Position numbers and translations under genes: made by a program. A DNA stretch of 61,511 nt from the NCBI GenBank assembly GCA_002009975.1, contig MTLP01000020.1, positions 1 to 61,511 of the forward strand, in the 5' to 3' direction. Below the pieces are notes generated by a model. The model was not told the DNA's origin and ran no database searches. It saw nothing but the letters and a program-made list of their open reading frames with translations. Below, one piece after another: positions 42,671 to 51,014 of this stretch; position 1 is the stretch's first letter; the number at the start of each line of letters is the position of its first letter. Origin of the DNA: Thermococcus sp. JdFR-02 (lineage in GTDB: Archaea; Methanobacteriota_B; Thermococci; Thermococcales; Thermococcaceae).

Positions 42671-44071
42671 CTAAACCCTCCAAAATACTAACTTTTCTGA
42701 GGTGACTTTGGCAAGCTTTTCCATGAATATTTTTGACAGTTCTTTATCTACAATCGGGTTCTGTTCCTTCGGGTCGTTTTTAAGATTGAATATCCAAACA
42801 ACTTTGTCTCTTTCAGAGTAAATAAACTTAAGCTTTCCATAAATCAACGCTTTCTTCTCATACCCATGTATTGTGTTTTCACTTAGGATAAGTCGCTTTT
42901 TGGGAGCTTTAAAGATGTTTATCCCATCAAATAGAATGTTGTGTTGAATAGCTAACAAGTCCAACAGTGTTGGCACGATATCAACTCCACTAATGAATTT
43001 ATCTTTCTCCTCTTTATTTGGTATATTTGAGCCAGTTATTATTAGCGGAACCTGAATAAGCTCATTGAACACACTATGTCCATGCCCTATCCCTGCGTAA
43101 CCGCGTACATCGTAGAAATACTTGGCCTCTAACTCTGCATGATCCCACAACTCTTCGCCATGATCTGCTGTGATTATTAATATTGTATTATCCATTAACC
43201 CTCTATCTTCGAGGAACCCATAAAACTGCTCTAAAGTGTGATCTACATACCTTAAAGTGTTATCATACAGCAAAATCTTGTTTTCTTTAAACTCTTCAAA
43301 TTCTTCCCCTTTTTGATTTTCGGGCTTTTGGAAACTACCCCAATACTCTATTCTTGGAAGCTTTTTGACAGTTCCAAAGTAGTTGTAGAACTCTTCTGGA
43401 GGACTTAAAGGTTCATGGGGATCCTTCAAATGAACATGGGCAAAGAAATGTGTTTTTTGTTTGGTTATCCATCCCTTTAAATCCTTTAAAATGGTCTCTC
43501 CATCAGTTAGAGAATTGAGCTTTTGCTCATTAAATCTTCTTCTCACAGAAAGCATTGCAAGGTCAATTCCGGAATTAAAATAAGTAGCATAGCCAAAAAG
43601 TGCTAAAATTTCGCTCAATGTCAGAATTTTACTCTTCAGCGGTTTTAGTTTGGAGATCTCAAACTTTCTGTCCTCTCCCTCAAGGACAGCGCCATGATTA
43701 TGAGGATAAAACCCCGTAAGGAGAGATGCAACAGCTGGATAAGTCCAAGGGGATGTAGCAATCAGTGATACTTTATACCCTTTAAGTGTATCTAAAAATG
43801 GTGTGGTTTCTCTTTGATAGCCATTGTAAGACAGATGGGTATTTCTAAGGCAATCAATTGTTACTAAAATAATATTTTTGTCTGGCTTGCTTGACAGGTC
43901 TAAAAACTTCTCTGCAGAAGGTTTTATTTTCTTGATTCTCTTTTTAAAATACTCTCTATCCTTTGATGCATTCTTCTCAAACTTAACTTTATCATACAGT
44001 TTGCGAATTGTTTTATATAGTCTTATGTTTCTCTTAATTGTCTTATCAACTATTGATTCCATGAACGTCAT
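42671..44071 (-). CDS. Sulfatase-like alkaline-phosphatase-superfamily protein
   Basis: Enzyme of 466 residues with the metal motifs of the superfamily: ILVTIDCLRNTHLSYNG near residues 67-83, IITADHGEELWDH and GIGHGHSVFNELIQVPLI. In sulfatases the next key motif is C/S-x-P-x-R; here it reads WTYPAVASLLTGFYPHNHG, with Thr in place of Cys/Ser and no Arg. Thr is the nucleophile of phosphoglycerol and phosphoethanolamine transferases, so transfer or removal of a phosphate group is as likely as sulfate hydrolysis. No signal peptide or membrane anchor is seen. The start overlaps the previous stop by ATGA. Confidence 0.85.
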   Translation of the reverse strand: MTFMESIVDKTIKRNIRLYKTIRKLYDKVKFEKNASKDREYFKKRIKKIKPSAEKFLDLSSKPDKNIILVTIDCLRNTHLSYNGYQRETTPFLDTLKGYKVSLIATSPWTYPAVASLLTGFYPHNHGAVLEGEDRKFEISKLKPLKSKILTLSEILALFGYATYFNSGIDLAMLSVRRRFNEQKLNSLTDGETILKDLKGWITKQKTHFFAHVHLKDPHEPLSPPEEFYNYFGTVKKLPRIEYWGSFQKPENQKGEEFEEFKENKILLYDNTLRYVDHTLEQFYGFLEDRGLMDNTILIITADHGEELWDHAELEAKYFYDVRGYAGIGHGHSVFNELIQVPLIITGSNIPNKEEKDKFISGVDIVPTLLDLLAIQHNILFDGINIFKAPKKRLILSENTIHGYEKKALIYGKLKFIYSERDKVVWIFNLKNDPKEQNPIVDKELSKIFMEKLAKVTSEKLVFWRV

Positions 44072-45240
44072 CTCTGAGTCCTCCTAATCAAAGACCTAAA
44101 CAACCTTTCATACTCCTTTGCAACCTTTTCCCAGTTATATTGCCTCTTTATTCTCCTAATCTGAGTCTTCTTTATAAGCTTTAAATCGAACTCTCCTCTC
44201 TCAAGCATTTCCATTTTGTTAGCTAGATCCTCAGCATCTTTAAAGTATATCCCTCCTTCTTGCAGGACTCCTTTATTAAACGGTACGTCATAAGCCAATA
44301 TTGGTCTCTTAAACAGCATCTGCTCAAGTAGAGAGGGATTTGTTCCTCCAACTTCATACGCGTGAATGTAAGCAAAACAGTTCTTCCTCAAAACTCCGAG
44401 GACTTCTTTATCATAAATCGGATCTAGCAAGAGTATATTTTTATTATCTCCTTTCAGCCTAAAGAGATATTTTGTGTACGGATCTTTTTTATTGAAGTTC
44501 CCAACTATAACAAGCTTTTTCTCTGATTTTGCTTTCTTAAATCCTTCAATTTCCACATGAATGTTGTTCTCAGCGACTATACGGGCGACTGTTAAGTAAT
44601 ATCCTCTTGGGGACACTCCATATTTATTAAGGATGCTTATCTCATCATCTTTTGATAGTTCGGAGGAAATTAGCTCCCTTGCTCCATAAGGGATGTACAC
44701 AACATTTTTTGCATTGTACGTTTTTTCTAGGTGTTCTTTTATTTCCAAAGAATCTGCAACCACGATATGAGGAACTTTGATAGACAGATATTCAAAAGAC
44801 CATTGCACTATTGTCATTAGAGGGGACAATAGCCTAAGATAAAATGGCCAAAAAAGTCCTCTTCTTATTGGTCTTTTCCATTCTATGCCATCTGGGTTTA
44901 CCAAAGTAGTTTTACCTAAAAGTCTTGGCAGAATTGCAGATACAGAACCATCTGGAGCCACATAATAAAATATTTCAATTTCAGGCCCATATCTTGTTGA
45001 AAGATACACTGTAGCTATTAAATCGTTTATTACTGGGACAGTGATAATATTTGACTTCACTGAAGGTATATGAACTCTAATAATTCCCTTATAAGAATCC
45101 ACATAAAATTTATCTGATTCACATGTTACATAAACTTCAAATCCGTGCATAAGTAGTCTTTTGGAGACTTCTTCAACAAAAGTTTCATTTCCTCCATATT
45201 TTGCAGGTATGCCTCGAGATCCCAATAGTGCCACTTTCAT
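44068..45240 (-). CDS. DUF1972-type glycosyltransferase, probable rhamnosyltransferase
   Basis: GT-B glycosyltransferase of 390 residues. The N-terminus KVALLGSRGIPAKYGGNETF is the hallmark of the DUF1972 domain, followed by VNPDGIEWKRPIRR and, in the donor half, YGVSPRGYYLTVARIVAENN and EVGGTNPSLLEQMLFKRPIL. DUF1972 transferases in bacteria often use dTDP-rhamnose, and the rml genes in this locus would provide it. That donor assignment is inference. RBS GGAGG is at proper distance from the ATG. Confidence 0.88.
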   Translation of the reverse strand: MKVALLGSRGIPAKYGGNETFVEEVSKRLLMHGFEVYVTCESDKFYVDSYKGIIRVHIPSVKSNIITVPVINDLIATVYLSTRYGPEIEIFYYVAPDGSVSAILPRLLGKTTLVNPDGIEWKRPIRRGLFWPFYLRLLSPLMTIVQWSFEYLSIKVPHIVVADSLEIKEHLEKTYNAKNVVYIPYGARELISSELSKDDEISILNKYGVSPRGYYLTVARIVAENNIHVEIEGFKKAKSEKKLVIVGNFNKKDPYTKYLFRLKGDNKNILLLDPIYDKEVLGVLRKNCFAYIHAYEVGGTNPSLLEQMLFKRPILAYDVPFNKGVLQEGGIYFKDAEDLANKMEMLERGEFDLKLIKKTQIRRIKRQYNWEKVAKEYERLFRSLIRRTQR

Positions 45241-45252
45241 GATAGTTCCTCC

Positions 45253-46107
45253 TTAGATATTGTCTATAATATCCCTAATTGGAGCAATTCGAAAAGTTTT
45301 AATCATACTTTCTATTTTTTGCAGTAACTTAATTCCTGTTCCATTATATGCTTCAAATCTTATTAATGAAGGAACATTTAATCTAGGCAATTCAGGAAAA
45401 ATTTCCCAGGGATGAATGTATGCTACAAACGGCCTTCCTTCTTTGTTTATTTTTTTGATTATTGTCTTTATAAGCCACAATGGATAAGTCCTTATATAAA
45501 ATCCACCTCCTATCGGGAGATTTATTCTATATTTACCAAATCTAATTAGTGAAAGAGCACTTATGGGGACTTCTACTATCTTGGCATTAGGGTCATGTTT
45601 GCTTATATCTTCTTTTGATGGTTTATAAATGGATAAAGGAGCATTAGGAACTCCATAGAGCATAGTTTTAACAGGAAAAATACTTGAGTCATATAAAAAG
45701 GAGTATTTTTCTAAAGTCTCAAAAATCCATTTGTTTTCATTTGTTATTGATGCATGAGGAGCTCTAAACCCTTTGGGTCGTTCCTTTGTAATTTTATACA
45801 AAATATGATTTGTTCTCTGTATTTCCTTTTCAACCTCTTCTTTAGTAAGCCGATATAAAGGTATGTGAGAATATGCGTGCGATCCAATCTCATGTCCTCT
45901 CTCATAAATCATCTCAACAATTTCTGGGTGACTTTCTGCTACACTACCTAATATAAAAAATGTTGTTGTTATATTATGTTTATCAAATAAATCTAGAATA
46001 AGTTTAGTTGCTTGGCCTACAATTGTTTCTCGTTTTTCTGGAAGATAGTTAGCTAAGAATTCGTTGCACCACCAATACTCAACATCAATAGTTATAGCGT
46101 TTATCAT
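45253..46107 (-). CDS. Polysaccharide deacetylase family protein (PuuE-like)
   Basis: Enzyme of 284 residues with a NodB-type barrel. Motifs: ITIDVEYWW with the Asp/Glu pair, TTFFILGSVAE, GHEIGSHAYSHIPLYRLT (metal His pair), KGFRAPHASIT and a late FVAYIHPWEIFPELPR histidine. The set is that of the DUF3473-associated deacetylases found in exopolysaccharide clusters. It probably removes acetyl groups from amino sugars in the glycan. It resembles, but is not close to, the gene at 3740. Confidence 0.9.
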   Translation of the reverse strand: MINAITIDVEYWWCNEFLANYLPEKRETIVGQATKLILDLFDKHNITTTFFILGSVAESHPEIVEMIYERGHEIGSHAYSHIPLYRLTKEEVEKEIQRTNHILYKITKERPKGFRAPHASITNENKWIFETLEKYSFLYDSSIFPVKTMLYGVPNAPLSIYKPSKEDISKHDPNAKIVEVPISALSLIRFGKYRINLPIGGGFYIRTYPLWLIKTIIKKINKEGRPFVAYIHPWEIFPELPRLNVPSLIRFEAYNGTGIKLLQKIESMIKTFRIAPIRDIIDNI

Positions 46108-46131
46108 TGTAACTCCTCTCCTATTTAAATA

Positions 46132-47256
46132 CTAAAACCTTATTTCTCTTATCCGCTCAATAAATTCTTGATAATTTAAAAAGGAATATTTTGTTTCATT
46201 ATATAATTCACTCAGCTTCATTGAGATAATATCTACTCCAATATTTTTTAGAAACTCAAATGGTCCTTTTGATACATTTGTTCCTAGTTTAAAGGCAATA
46301 TCAATTTCTTTTGGAGTGGCAATACCTAGACATGCCAGTTCTGTTGCAATACTAACAATTGGAGATATTAATCTAAGTCCATCATAGGTGCTGTTCTCTT
46401 TCTTTGTTATCTTAAGGCTCTCATTTGTCCAATTATAGAATCCATTTCCAGTTTTTTTCCCTAGTTCCTTATTCTTGACTTTTCTTATTAAAGTATTAGG
46501 AGTATCTATAAGATTTATGTTCTTATTCACATAATAAAGGACATCCAGTCCAATGAAATCGGCCAATCTTATAATACCTAATGGAAAACCATAATCATAA
46601 TGCATTACAGAATCTATATCCTCTTTACTCCATTTCTTTAAATCATGTATTGCTAGTGTTATTGTAGGGATTAAAATCCTATTAACGATAAATCCAGGAA
46701 TATCTTTTTTAACTACTATTGGGGTCTTTTCTAGACTATTTACAAATTTAATAGCAGATTGAAGGGTTTCTTCACTTGTATGCACACCCTTTACTACTTC
46801 AACTAATTTCATTATAGGAGCGGGATTAAAGAAATGGATACCTAAGAATCTTTCTGAATTTTTAACGTAATTTGAGAGCTTATTTATACTGAGACTTGAT
46901 GTATTTGAGGCAATAATACTTTCATTAGGAACATACATACTAATTTTCTCAAAAACATCTTTTTTTATTCTCATATCTTCAGTGACGGCTTCAATGACTA
47001 AATCAGCATCTTTAACTGCGTCTTTTATATTTTGTATAGTCTGTATTCTACAGAGTATATCTTTTTTTTGCTCCATTAATAACCTCCCTTTTAACACTAG
47101 TTTCTCCAAATTTCTATTAATTTCATGTTTACACCTTTTTAGACTATCTTCGTTAGTGTTTACAACAATAACATTATATCCATGCATTGCTAAGGTTTGG
47201 GTTATCCCAGTGCCCATTGTTCCAGATCCTATTACAGCAATATGTTCAAATCCCAT
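46132..47256 (-). CDS. 3-hydroxyacyl-CoA dehydrogenase-like NAD-dependent enzyme
   Basis: Protein of 374 residues. The NAD domain opens IAVIGSGTMGTGITQTLAMHGY and has ADLVIEAVTEDMRIK and IIASNTSSLSI; the catalytic FLGIHFFNPAPIMKLVEVV (His) and VVVKKDIPGFIVNRIL are intact, and the C-terminal helical domain is duplicated as in FadB-type or HbdA enzymes. It normally oxidises 3-hydroxyacyl-CoA. Finding it inside a glycan operon, with no other fatty-acid oxidation gene, suggests a 3-hydroxyacyl group or other hydroxy acid for decorating the glycan, possibly with the neighbouring acyltransferase. This is inference. Confidence 0.88.
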   Translation of the reverse strand: MGFEHIAVIGSGTMGTGITQTLAMHGYNVIVVNTNEDSLKRCKHEINRNLEKLVLKGRLLMEQKKDILCRIQTIQNIKDAVKDADLVIEAVTEDMRIKKDVFEKISMYVPNESIIASNTSSLSINKLSNYVKNSERFLGIHFFNPAPIMKLVEVVKGVHTSEETLQSAIKFVNSLEKTPIVVKKDIPGFIVNRILIPTITLAIHDLKKWSKEDIDSVMHYDYGFPLGIIRLADFIGLDVLYYVNKNINLIDTPNTLIRKVKNKELGKKTGNGFYNWTNESLKITKKENSTYDGLRLISPIVSIATELACLGIATPKEIDIAFKLGTNVSKGPFEFLKNIGVDIISMKLSELYNETKYSFLNYQEFIERIREIRF

Positions 47257-47271
47257 TTATCTCACCCAACT

Positions 47272-47820
47272 CTAGGATTTAGAATGTGGAGTTAACTGTT
47301 TGATAACTTTTGCAGGGTTTCCTGCCACTACTGTATATGGCGGCACATCCTTAGTAACAACACTTCCTGCCCCAATTACACTATTTTCTCCAATTGTGAC
47401 TCCAGGTAAGATTATACAGCCCGGTGCGATCCATACTCCTTTTTTAATTCTTGTTTTTTTCACAATTCGTGGATAAAAATTTAACTTTAACTCTATGGAA
47501 TTAGTAGGGTTAGCGTGGGCAAATATCATCGTATTCATCCCTATACTAACATAATCATCAATTTCAACTCGTTCGGGATATAAAAAGTCTATTACAACAT
47601 TTGGTCCAATATATACATGTTTCCCTATTTTAGTTCCTCTAAGTCTATGAAAAAAGACTGCTAATCCTGGATGTGGACTATGTCTTGCTAAGGTATCTAA
47701 AATAATATACCACATTAGTCTCAAATAATACTTTACAGTTCCGATAATACCTCTATAACCCCAATATTCCATTAATTCTTTTTTGTTTATTTCCTCAGGA
47801 TCTACAATGTTATAATTCAT
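47272..47820 (-). CDS. Left-handed beta-helix acyltransferase (hexapeptide family)
   Basis: Transferase of 182 residues. Hexapeptide repeats run from about residue 60 to the end: IGKHVYIGPNVVIDFLYPE, VSIGMNTMIFAHANP with the catalytic His, and WIAPGCIILPGVTIGENSVI. The C-terminal PPYTVVAGNPAKVIKQL is typical of sugar O-acetyltransferases. It probably acylates the repeat unit of the glycan. It overlaps the GT2 gene end by 11 bases. Confidence 0.92.
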   Translation of the reverse strand: MNYNIVDPEEINKKELMEYWGYRGIIGTVKYYLRLMWYIILDTLARHSPHPGLAVFFHRLRGTKIGKHVYIGPNVVIDFLYPERVEIDDYVSIGMNTMIFAHANPTNSIELKLNFYPRIVKKTRIKKGVWIAPGCIILPGVTIGENSVIGAGSVVTKDVPPYTVVAGNPAKVIKQLTPHSKS

Positions 47821-48703
47821 CCTTACCCCTCCTCACCATTTGAGCTAAAGCATTCAATGTCAATCCAGCAATAAACAATTGAATCCCAATTATGGCAAAA
47901 ATTCCGGCTCCAATGGCTTGGGTTAGATAAACTTTTCCACCGTAGGTATAATATGGTTCCAAAGCCCAATACGCCAATATACCCGAGGTGATGAATGATA
48001 ATAAACTCAAAACACTAAACAATAACAAAGGTCTCCTATATCCAATTAAACCTACAACCTTTGCCAAAACTCCCATTCCATGAGAGAAGGGATTCTTTTT
48101 GTGCTTATTTGGCACATCATAGCGGACATTTATTGGAACTTCTGTGATTCTTAAGCCTTTTTCAGATAGTTGAGCAATCATTTCACTCTCGACATTATAT
48201 CCTGTAGAGCTTAGATCCAAGCTTTCCAAGGCTTTTTTATTTAAAGCTCTAAAACCACTTTGAGAGTCTGTAATCCTAATTCCAGATGCAAGAACTGTCG
48301 TTGTGTTGAGAACCCAGAGCCCAAGCCTTCTGTAAAGAGGAATATTCTTGTGGGCACCATTCAAATATCTCGAGCCAATCACTAAATCTGCTTTATCTTC
48401 CAAAATTGGCTCCAATAAAAGAGGAATCTCATCAGGGTTATGCTGACCATCAGCATCGATGCAAACGACAACATCATAATCATTAGCTAAAGCATAATTA
48501 AAACCCGTTTTAAGGGCTTTTCCTTTTCCTTTGTTAACTTCGTGCTTAACAACAATCGCCCCAGAACTTTCTGCAATCTCAGAGGTTCTATCACTAGAGC
48601 CATCATCAACAACCAAAACATCTCCATATTTTTTAGCCAAAGTTACAACAGAACCAATCGTTAGCTCTTCGTTATAAGCGGGAATTACTATAATGGTTTT
48701 CAT
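47810..48703 (-). CDS. GT2 glycosyltransferase, dolichyl-phosphate sugar synthase-like
   Basis: GT-A glycosyltransferase of 297 residues with two C-terminal membrane segments. It starts KTIIVIPAYNEELTIGSVV, has VLVVDDGSSDRTSE, the metal-binding VVCIDADGQHNPDE and IGSRYLNGA, and ends with hydrophobic helices of the type that anchor polyprenyl-phosphate sugar synthases. It likely loads glucose or mannose on dolichyl phosphate. The ATG at 48703 follows GGGTGAT and lies one base after the VapC stop. Confidence 0.92.
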   Translation of the reverse strand: MKTIIVIPAYNEELTIGSVVTLAKKYGDVLVVDDGSSDRTSEIAESSGAIVVKHEVNKGKGKALKTGFNYALANDYDVVVCIDADGQHNPDEIPLLLEPILEDKADLVIGSRYLNGAHKNIPLYRRLGLWVLNTTTVLASGIRITDSQSGFRALNKKALESLDLSSTGYNVESEMIAQLSEKGLRITEVPINVRYDVPNKHKKNPFSHGMGVLAKVVGLIGYRRPLLLFSVLSLLSFITSGILAYWALEPYYTYGGKVYLTQAIGAGIFAIIGIQLFIAGLTLNALAQMVRRGKDEL

Positions 48704-48704
48704 A

Positions 48705-49178
48705 TTAATCACCCACTTCTTTCCTCAGCTTCTCAATGTTGTCAATTAACACTATTCCCTCTTTTTTGCATGCATTTTCAAAGTCATTATCAAAGGATAT
48801 CAGATATTTGATACCATAAAACTTGCAGGTGGCTAAAATGAAAGCATCATTTGGCAAAAGACCATATCTATCAATTAAATCGCGGGAAATGCGGTAAACG
48901 AACTCGTTAACTTCTAAGAGCTTAAAGAGCTCCAGAAGTTGATAGCAGGGAGTTTTGTCCATACTTTTAACGAGCTCCGGTTTCTTTTTTAGAGTTAGGA
49001 CACTTTTCCCGGAAACAGTCTTTAAATAAATGAAAATAACCTCTGAGATAACTATATCGTTTATGAAGTTCTCTCCATCTTTAATTATTAATTCTTGTAA
49101 GAGATCTCTCGCATTTGGATTTCCCTTTAAATGTTCAATTAAGACACTTGAATCAATAAAGGCTTGAAAGCTCTTCAT
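48705..49178 (-). CDS. vapC: VapC-type PIN-domain ribonuclease toxin
   Basis: PIN-domain protein of 157 residues. QAFIDSSVLIEHLKGNP has the first Asp, FINDIVISEVIFIYLK the Glu, YGLLPNDAFILATCKFYG an Asp and YLISFDNDFENAC another. The ATG at 49178 follows GGTTGAT and lies inside the antitoxin gene. Its stop is one base before the GT2 start, which suggests that toxin and glycan operon share a message. Confidence 0.88.
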   Translation of the reverse strand: MKSFQAFIDSSVLIEHLKGNPNARDLLQELIIKDGENFINDIVISEVIFIYLKTVSGKSVLTLKKKPELVKSMDKTPCYQLLELFKLLEVNEFVYRISRDLIDRYGLLPNDAFILATCKFYGIKYLISFDNDFENACKKEGIVLIDNIEKLRKEVGD

Positions 49179-49329
49179 ATAAATCAACCTTCAGTTCTTT
49201 TGCAGACTTTTTGGTTTTAATTAACCCGAAAGTCTTATCCAAAATATCTTTCTTCTTTTTCAGCTCATTAATCATCCTCTTAACATCTTCTTCAAGTCCT
49301 TCAGGAACAACAATCTTTATTTCCCCCAT
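49153..49329 (-). CDS. vapB: Small VapB-type antitoxin
   Basis: A 58-residue frame, MGEIKIVVPEGLEEDVKRMI then NELKKKKDILDKTFG and a basic LIKTKKSAKELKVDLYEELS tail. RBS GGTGGTGAAAA precedes the ATG. It overlaps the vapC start by 26 bases, the usual antitoxin-toxin coupling. Its short strand-helix N-terminus and tail fit the VapB/AbrB or RHH class but the exact family is not clear. Confidence 0.8.
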   Translation of the reverse strand: MGEIKIVVPEGLEEDVKRMINELKKKKDILDKTFGLIKTKKSAKELKVDLYEELSSLY

Positions 49330-49406
49330 TTTTCACCACCAACATTGGACAGATTAATTCCCGCATCTCCGATTTTAACGGTCTCAGTCGATAAACATGA
49401 TATCAT

Positions 49407-49961
49407 TTAATCAATAAATGCATTAACTTTTTTAACACTTTCTCTTGTAGATAGAAGCAGAATGAATAAAAGAATAGCTGAGATTACTGCAATGTGTTCA
49501 GAAGGGGCAACCAAATAATTCCATTTTGTCATTAAAAGCGCAAGAGCCGCCAATACAATGAAAGCTCGGATTATACTACTTTTTGCATTAGTTACATTTT
49601 GTAATACTTCTGACAAGATATAGGCGATAAGTCCGAAAATTAATAATTTTTCTAAAAAGAATCCCAAAATTAAAATGCTGATGATTATCCAGTCCCTTGT
49701 TTTTGGAGCTTTAACTCCCTTAAGAATGTCGTCCAGAGCAATTAAACTGGACATGACGACTAGAAATGTAATTTGAGCCGATTCATAGGAAAGAATATTG
49801 CTGACGGTTAATTCATATCCTAAGGCTATCGAATATGCAAAGAAAACCAGTATTCCGAGATCTTTATTCTTCTTTTCGACCAAATATGCAATGGGTAAAA
49901 TAAAGGCACTTTTGATTTTAAAAATAATCCCTATGACAATCATCGCTGCAAGTCCGATCAT
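49407..49961 (-). CDS. Uncharacterised membrane protein
   Basis: Protein of 184 residues made almost wholly of about six or seven hydrophobic segments, with short charged loops (YLVEKKNKDLG, DDILKGVKAPKTRD). I do not recognise it. The ATG at 49961 follows AGGTGAT; a GTG at 49970 overlaps that RBS. It lies upstream of vapBC with a 77-base gap, and may or may not belong to the glycan operon. A gene-end remnant of 61 unrecognised codons (49974-50159, minus) runs up to its RBS. Confidence 0.65.
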   Translation of the reverse strand: MIGLAAMIVIGIIFKIKSAFILPIAYLVEKKNKDLGILVFFAYSIALGYELTVSNILSYESAQITFLVVMSSLIALDDILKGVKAPKTRDWIIISILILGFFLEKLLIFGLIAYILSEVLQNVTNAKSSIIRAFIVLAALALLMTKWNYLVAPSEHIAVISAILLFILLLSTRESVKKVNAFID

Positions 49962-49973
49962 TGAGATCACCTT

Positions 49974-50159
49974 TTAATCTCCATTAGTATTTACAATTAC
50001 ATCAAAGCCATTAAAGACTTTTTGATATAACCAAGCCTCGCTCTTCAGGATGGAGAGGATGTTGGTGGAACCATATTCCAAAACCAAAAACACCCTGTGG
50101 ATATCTATCGTTTCTTGGAAGGATAAAGTCTTAAAAACTGAAGTGGTAGGAAAGTTTAT
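49974..50159 (-). pseudogene. Unrecognised open frame without a start, probable gene remnant
   Basis: Sixty-one codons are open on the minus strand, ending HRVFLVLEYGSTNILSILKS then EAWLYQKVFNGFDVIVNTNG and a stop 12 bases before the ATG at 49961. There is no ATG in it and the plus-strand promoter at 50153-50161 sits at its upstream edge. It looks like protein sequence but I cannot name the family. Confidence 0.35.
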
Positions 50160-50198
50160 TTAACTCTTAAGCATGATTTATCATCTGAGGGTGGAGAT

Positions 50199-50375
50199 AT
50201 GAGGAGTAAATATAAAAAGATTGAATTTGAATTTAAGCTTCCCGATGGGGTAAACATAGAGGAAATTAGAGAGGGAATTAGGCGGATTATTTTAAAGTGC
50301 CTTAAAGAAGAAGGATTGAGTGAGAAAGAAATTGAAGAAGTCAAGATAAATATCGAGCTGGTGGAAGAGAAATGA
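50199..50375 (+). CDS. Small unknown protein, first gene of a PIN-toxin operon
   Basis: A 58-residue acidic/basic protein: MRSKYKKIEFEFKLPDGVNI then EEIREGIRRIILKCLKEEG and EVKINIELVEEK. RBS GGTGGAG precedes the ATG, a TATA-like TTTATTTAA lies at 50153-50161, and the stop overlaps the next ATG as ATGA. It looks like a strand-helix-strand protein. Family not recognised. It may be a second antitoxin or accessory factor of the PIN toxin downstream. Confidence 0.7.
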   Translation: MRSKYKKIEFEFKLPDGVNIEEIREGIRRIILKCLKEEGLSEKEIEEVKINIELVEEK

Positions 50376-50572
50376 AGGATTTAAAAGTCGAGATTATTCT
50401 TCCAAATAAAATAAAAAAGAGAAGGATCAGTAAGGAAATAAAAGAATACATAGAAGCAGTTAAAGCTGCGGAGAGGTTAAGCAAACTCCTTGATGAGGTG
50501 AATTTTGATGAAATCGAAAAAGAAGCTGAGAACTTCCGGAAGAAGTTCAAGTTCAGAGATTTTTCTCATTGA
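50372..50572 (+). CDS. Probable antitoxin of a PIN-domain toxin
   Basis: Protein of 66 residues, charged and mostly helical: EIILPNKIKKRRISKEIKEY then AVKAAERLSKLLDEVNFDE and a KEAENFRKKFKFRDF tail. The PIN gene starts inside it at 50508, the usual antitoxin-toxin coupling. The DNA-binding class is not obvious. Middle gene of a three-gene operon. Confidence 0.72.
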   Translation: MKDLKVEIILPNKIKKRRISKEIKEYIEAVKAAERLSKLLDEVNFDEIEKEAENFRKKFKFRDFSH

Positions 50573-50933
50573 CACCTCGGTTTTGATTGATCATTTCAAA
50601 AGGAGAACACATTTAGAGATCTGGGGGAATGCCATTTCGACAGTTACCCTTTTGGAGTTTTTAAGAGGTGTGCCGGGTGAAGAGAGACGGGTGGCATTTC
50701 TTAAGGGGTTGCAGAAGCTGTTTAAAATAGAACCAGTTGATGATCTCGTTGTTTTAACATACTGTAAATTATATCGAGCTTTGAGGCGTAATGGAGAGCT
50801 GATTGAAGACGCTGACCTTTTGATTGCAGCCACAGCAATCGCCAAAGGTTATGTTCTGTGGACTAAGAACATTAAACACTTTGAACGTTTAGAAAAGTTT
50901 GGTTTAAGAGTTTTTAAGGAGAAATGTTCCTGA
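50508..50933 (+). CDS. vapC: VapC-type PIN-domain ribonuclease toxin
   Basis: PIN-domain protein of 141 residues. EIFLIDTSVLIDHFKRR has the first Asp, ISTVTLLEFLRGVPG the Glu and ELIEDADLLIAATAI the third acid; the fourth position reads VLWTKNIKHFERL, Asn in place of the more usual Asp, as in several active members. The ATG at 50508 follows GAGGTG; a TTG at 50505 is possible. The 25 residues before the PIN core are basic and partly shared with the antitoxin's overlapping frame. Confidence 0.87.
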   Translation: MKSKKKLRTSGRSSSSEIFLIDTSVLIDHFKRRTHLEIWGNAISTVTLLEFLRGVPGEERRVAFLKGLQKLFKIEPVDDLVVLTYCKLYRALRRNGELIEDADLLIAATAIAKGYVLWTKNIKHFERLEKFGLRVFKEKCS

Positions 50934-51000
50934 TGATGTACCTCCATATGCTCTTAAAAAGCGAATTGAAGAACTTGAAAAGGTAAGGAAAGAGAAATGA
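50926..51000 (+). pseudogene. C-terminal remnant of an antitoxin gene
   Basis: An open frame without a start reads VPDDVPPYALKKRIEELEKV-RKEK and then stops. It is like the C-terminal tail of VapB-type antitoxins, and is followed by a PIN-domain start remnant. It belongs to the 434-base gap 50934-51367. Confidence 0.45.
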
Positions 51001-51014
51001 AGTAGATAAAGAAA

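Noticed and set aside
46982-47275. 97-codon plus-strand frame at the start of the dehydrogenase gene
   Set aside because: It is antisense to the conserved NAD-binding motif; serine/isoleucine-rich as expected from a complement of that region.
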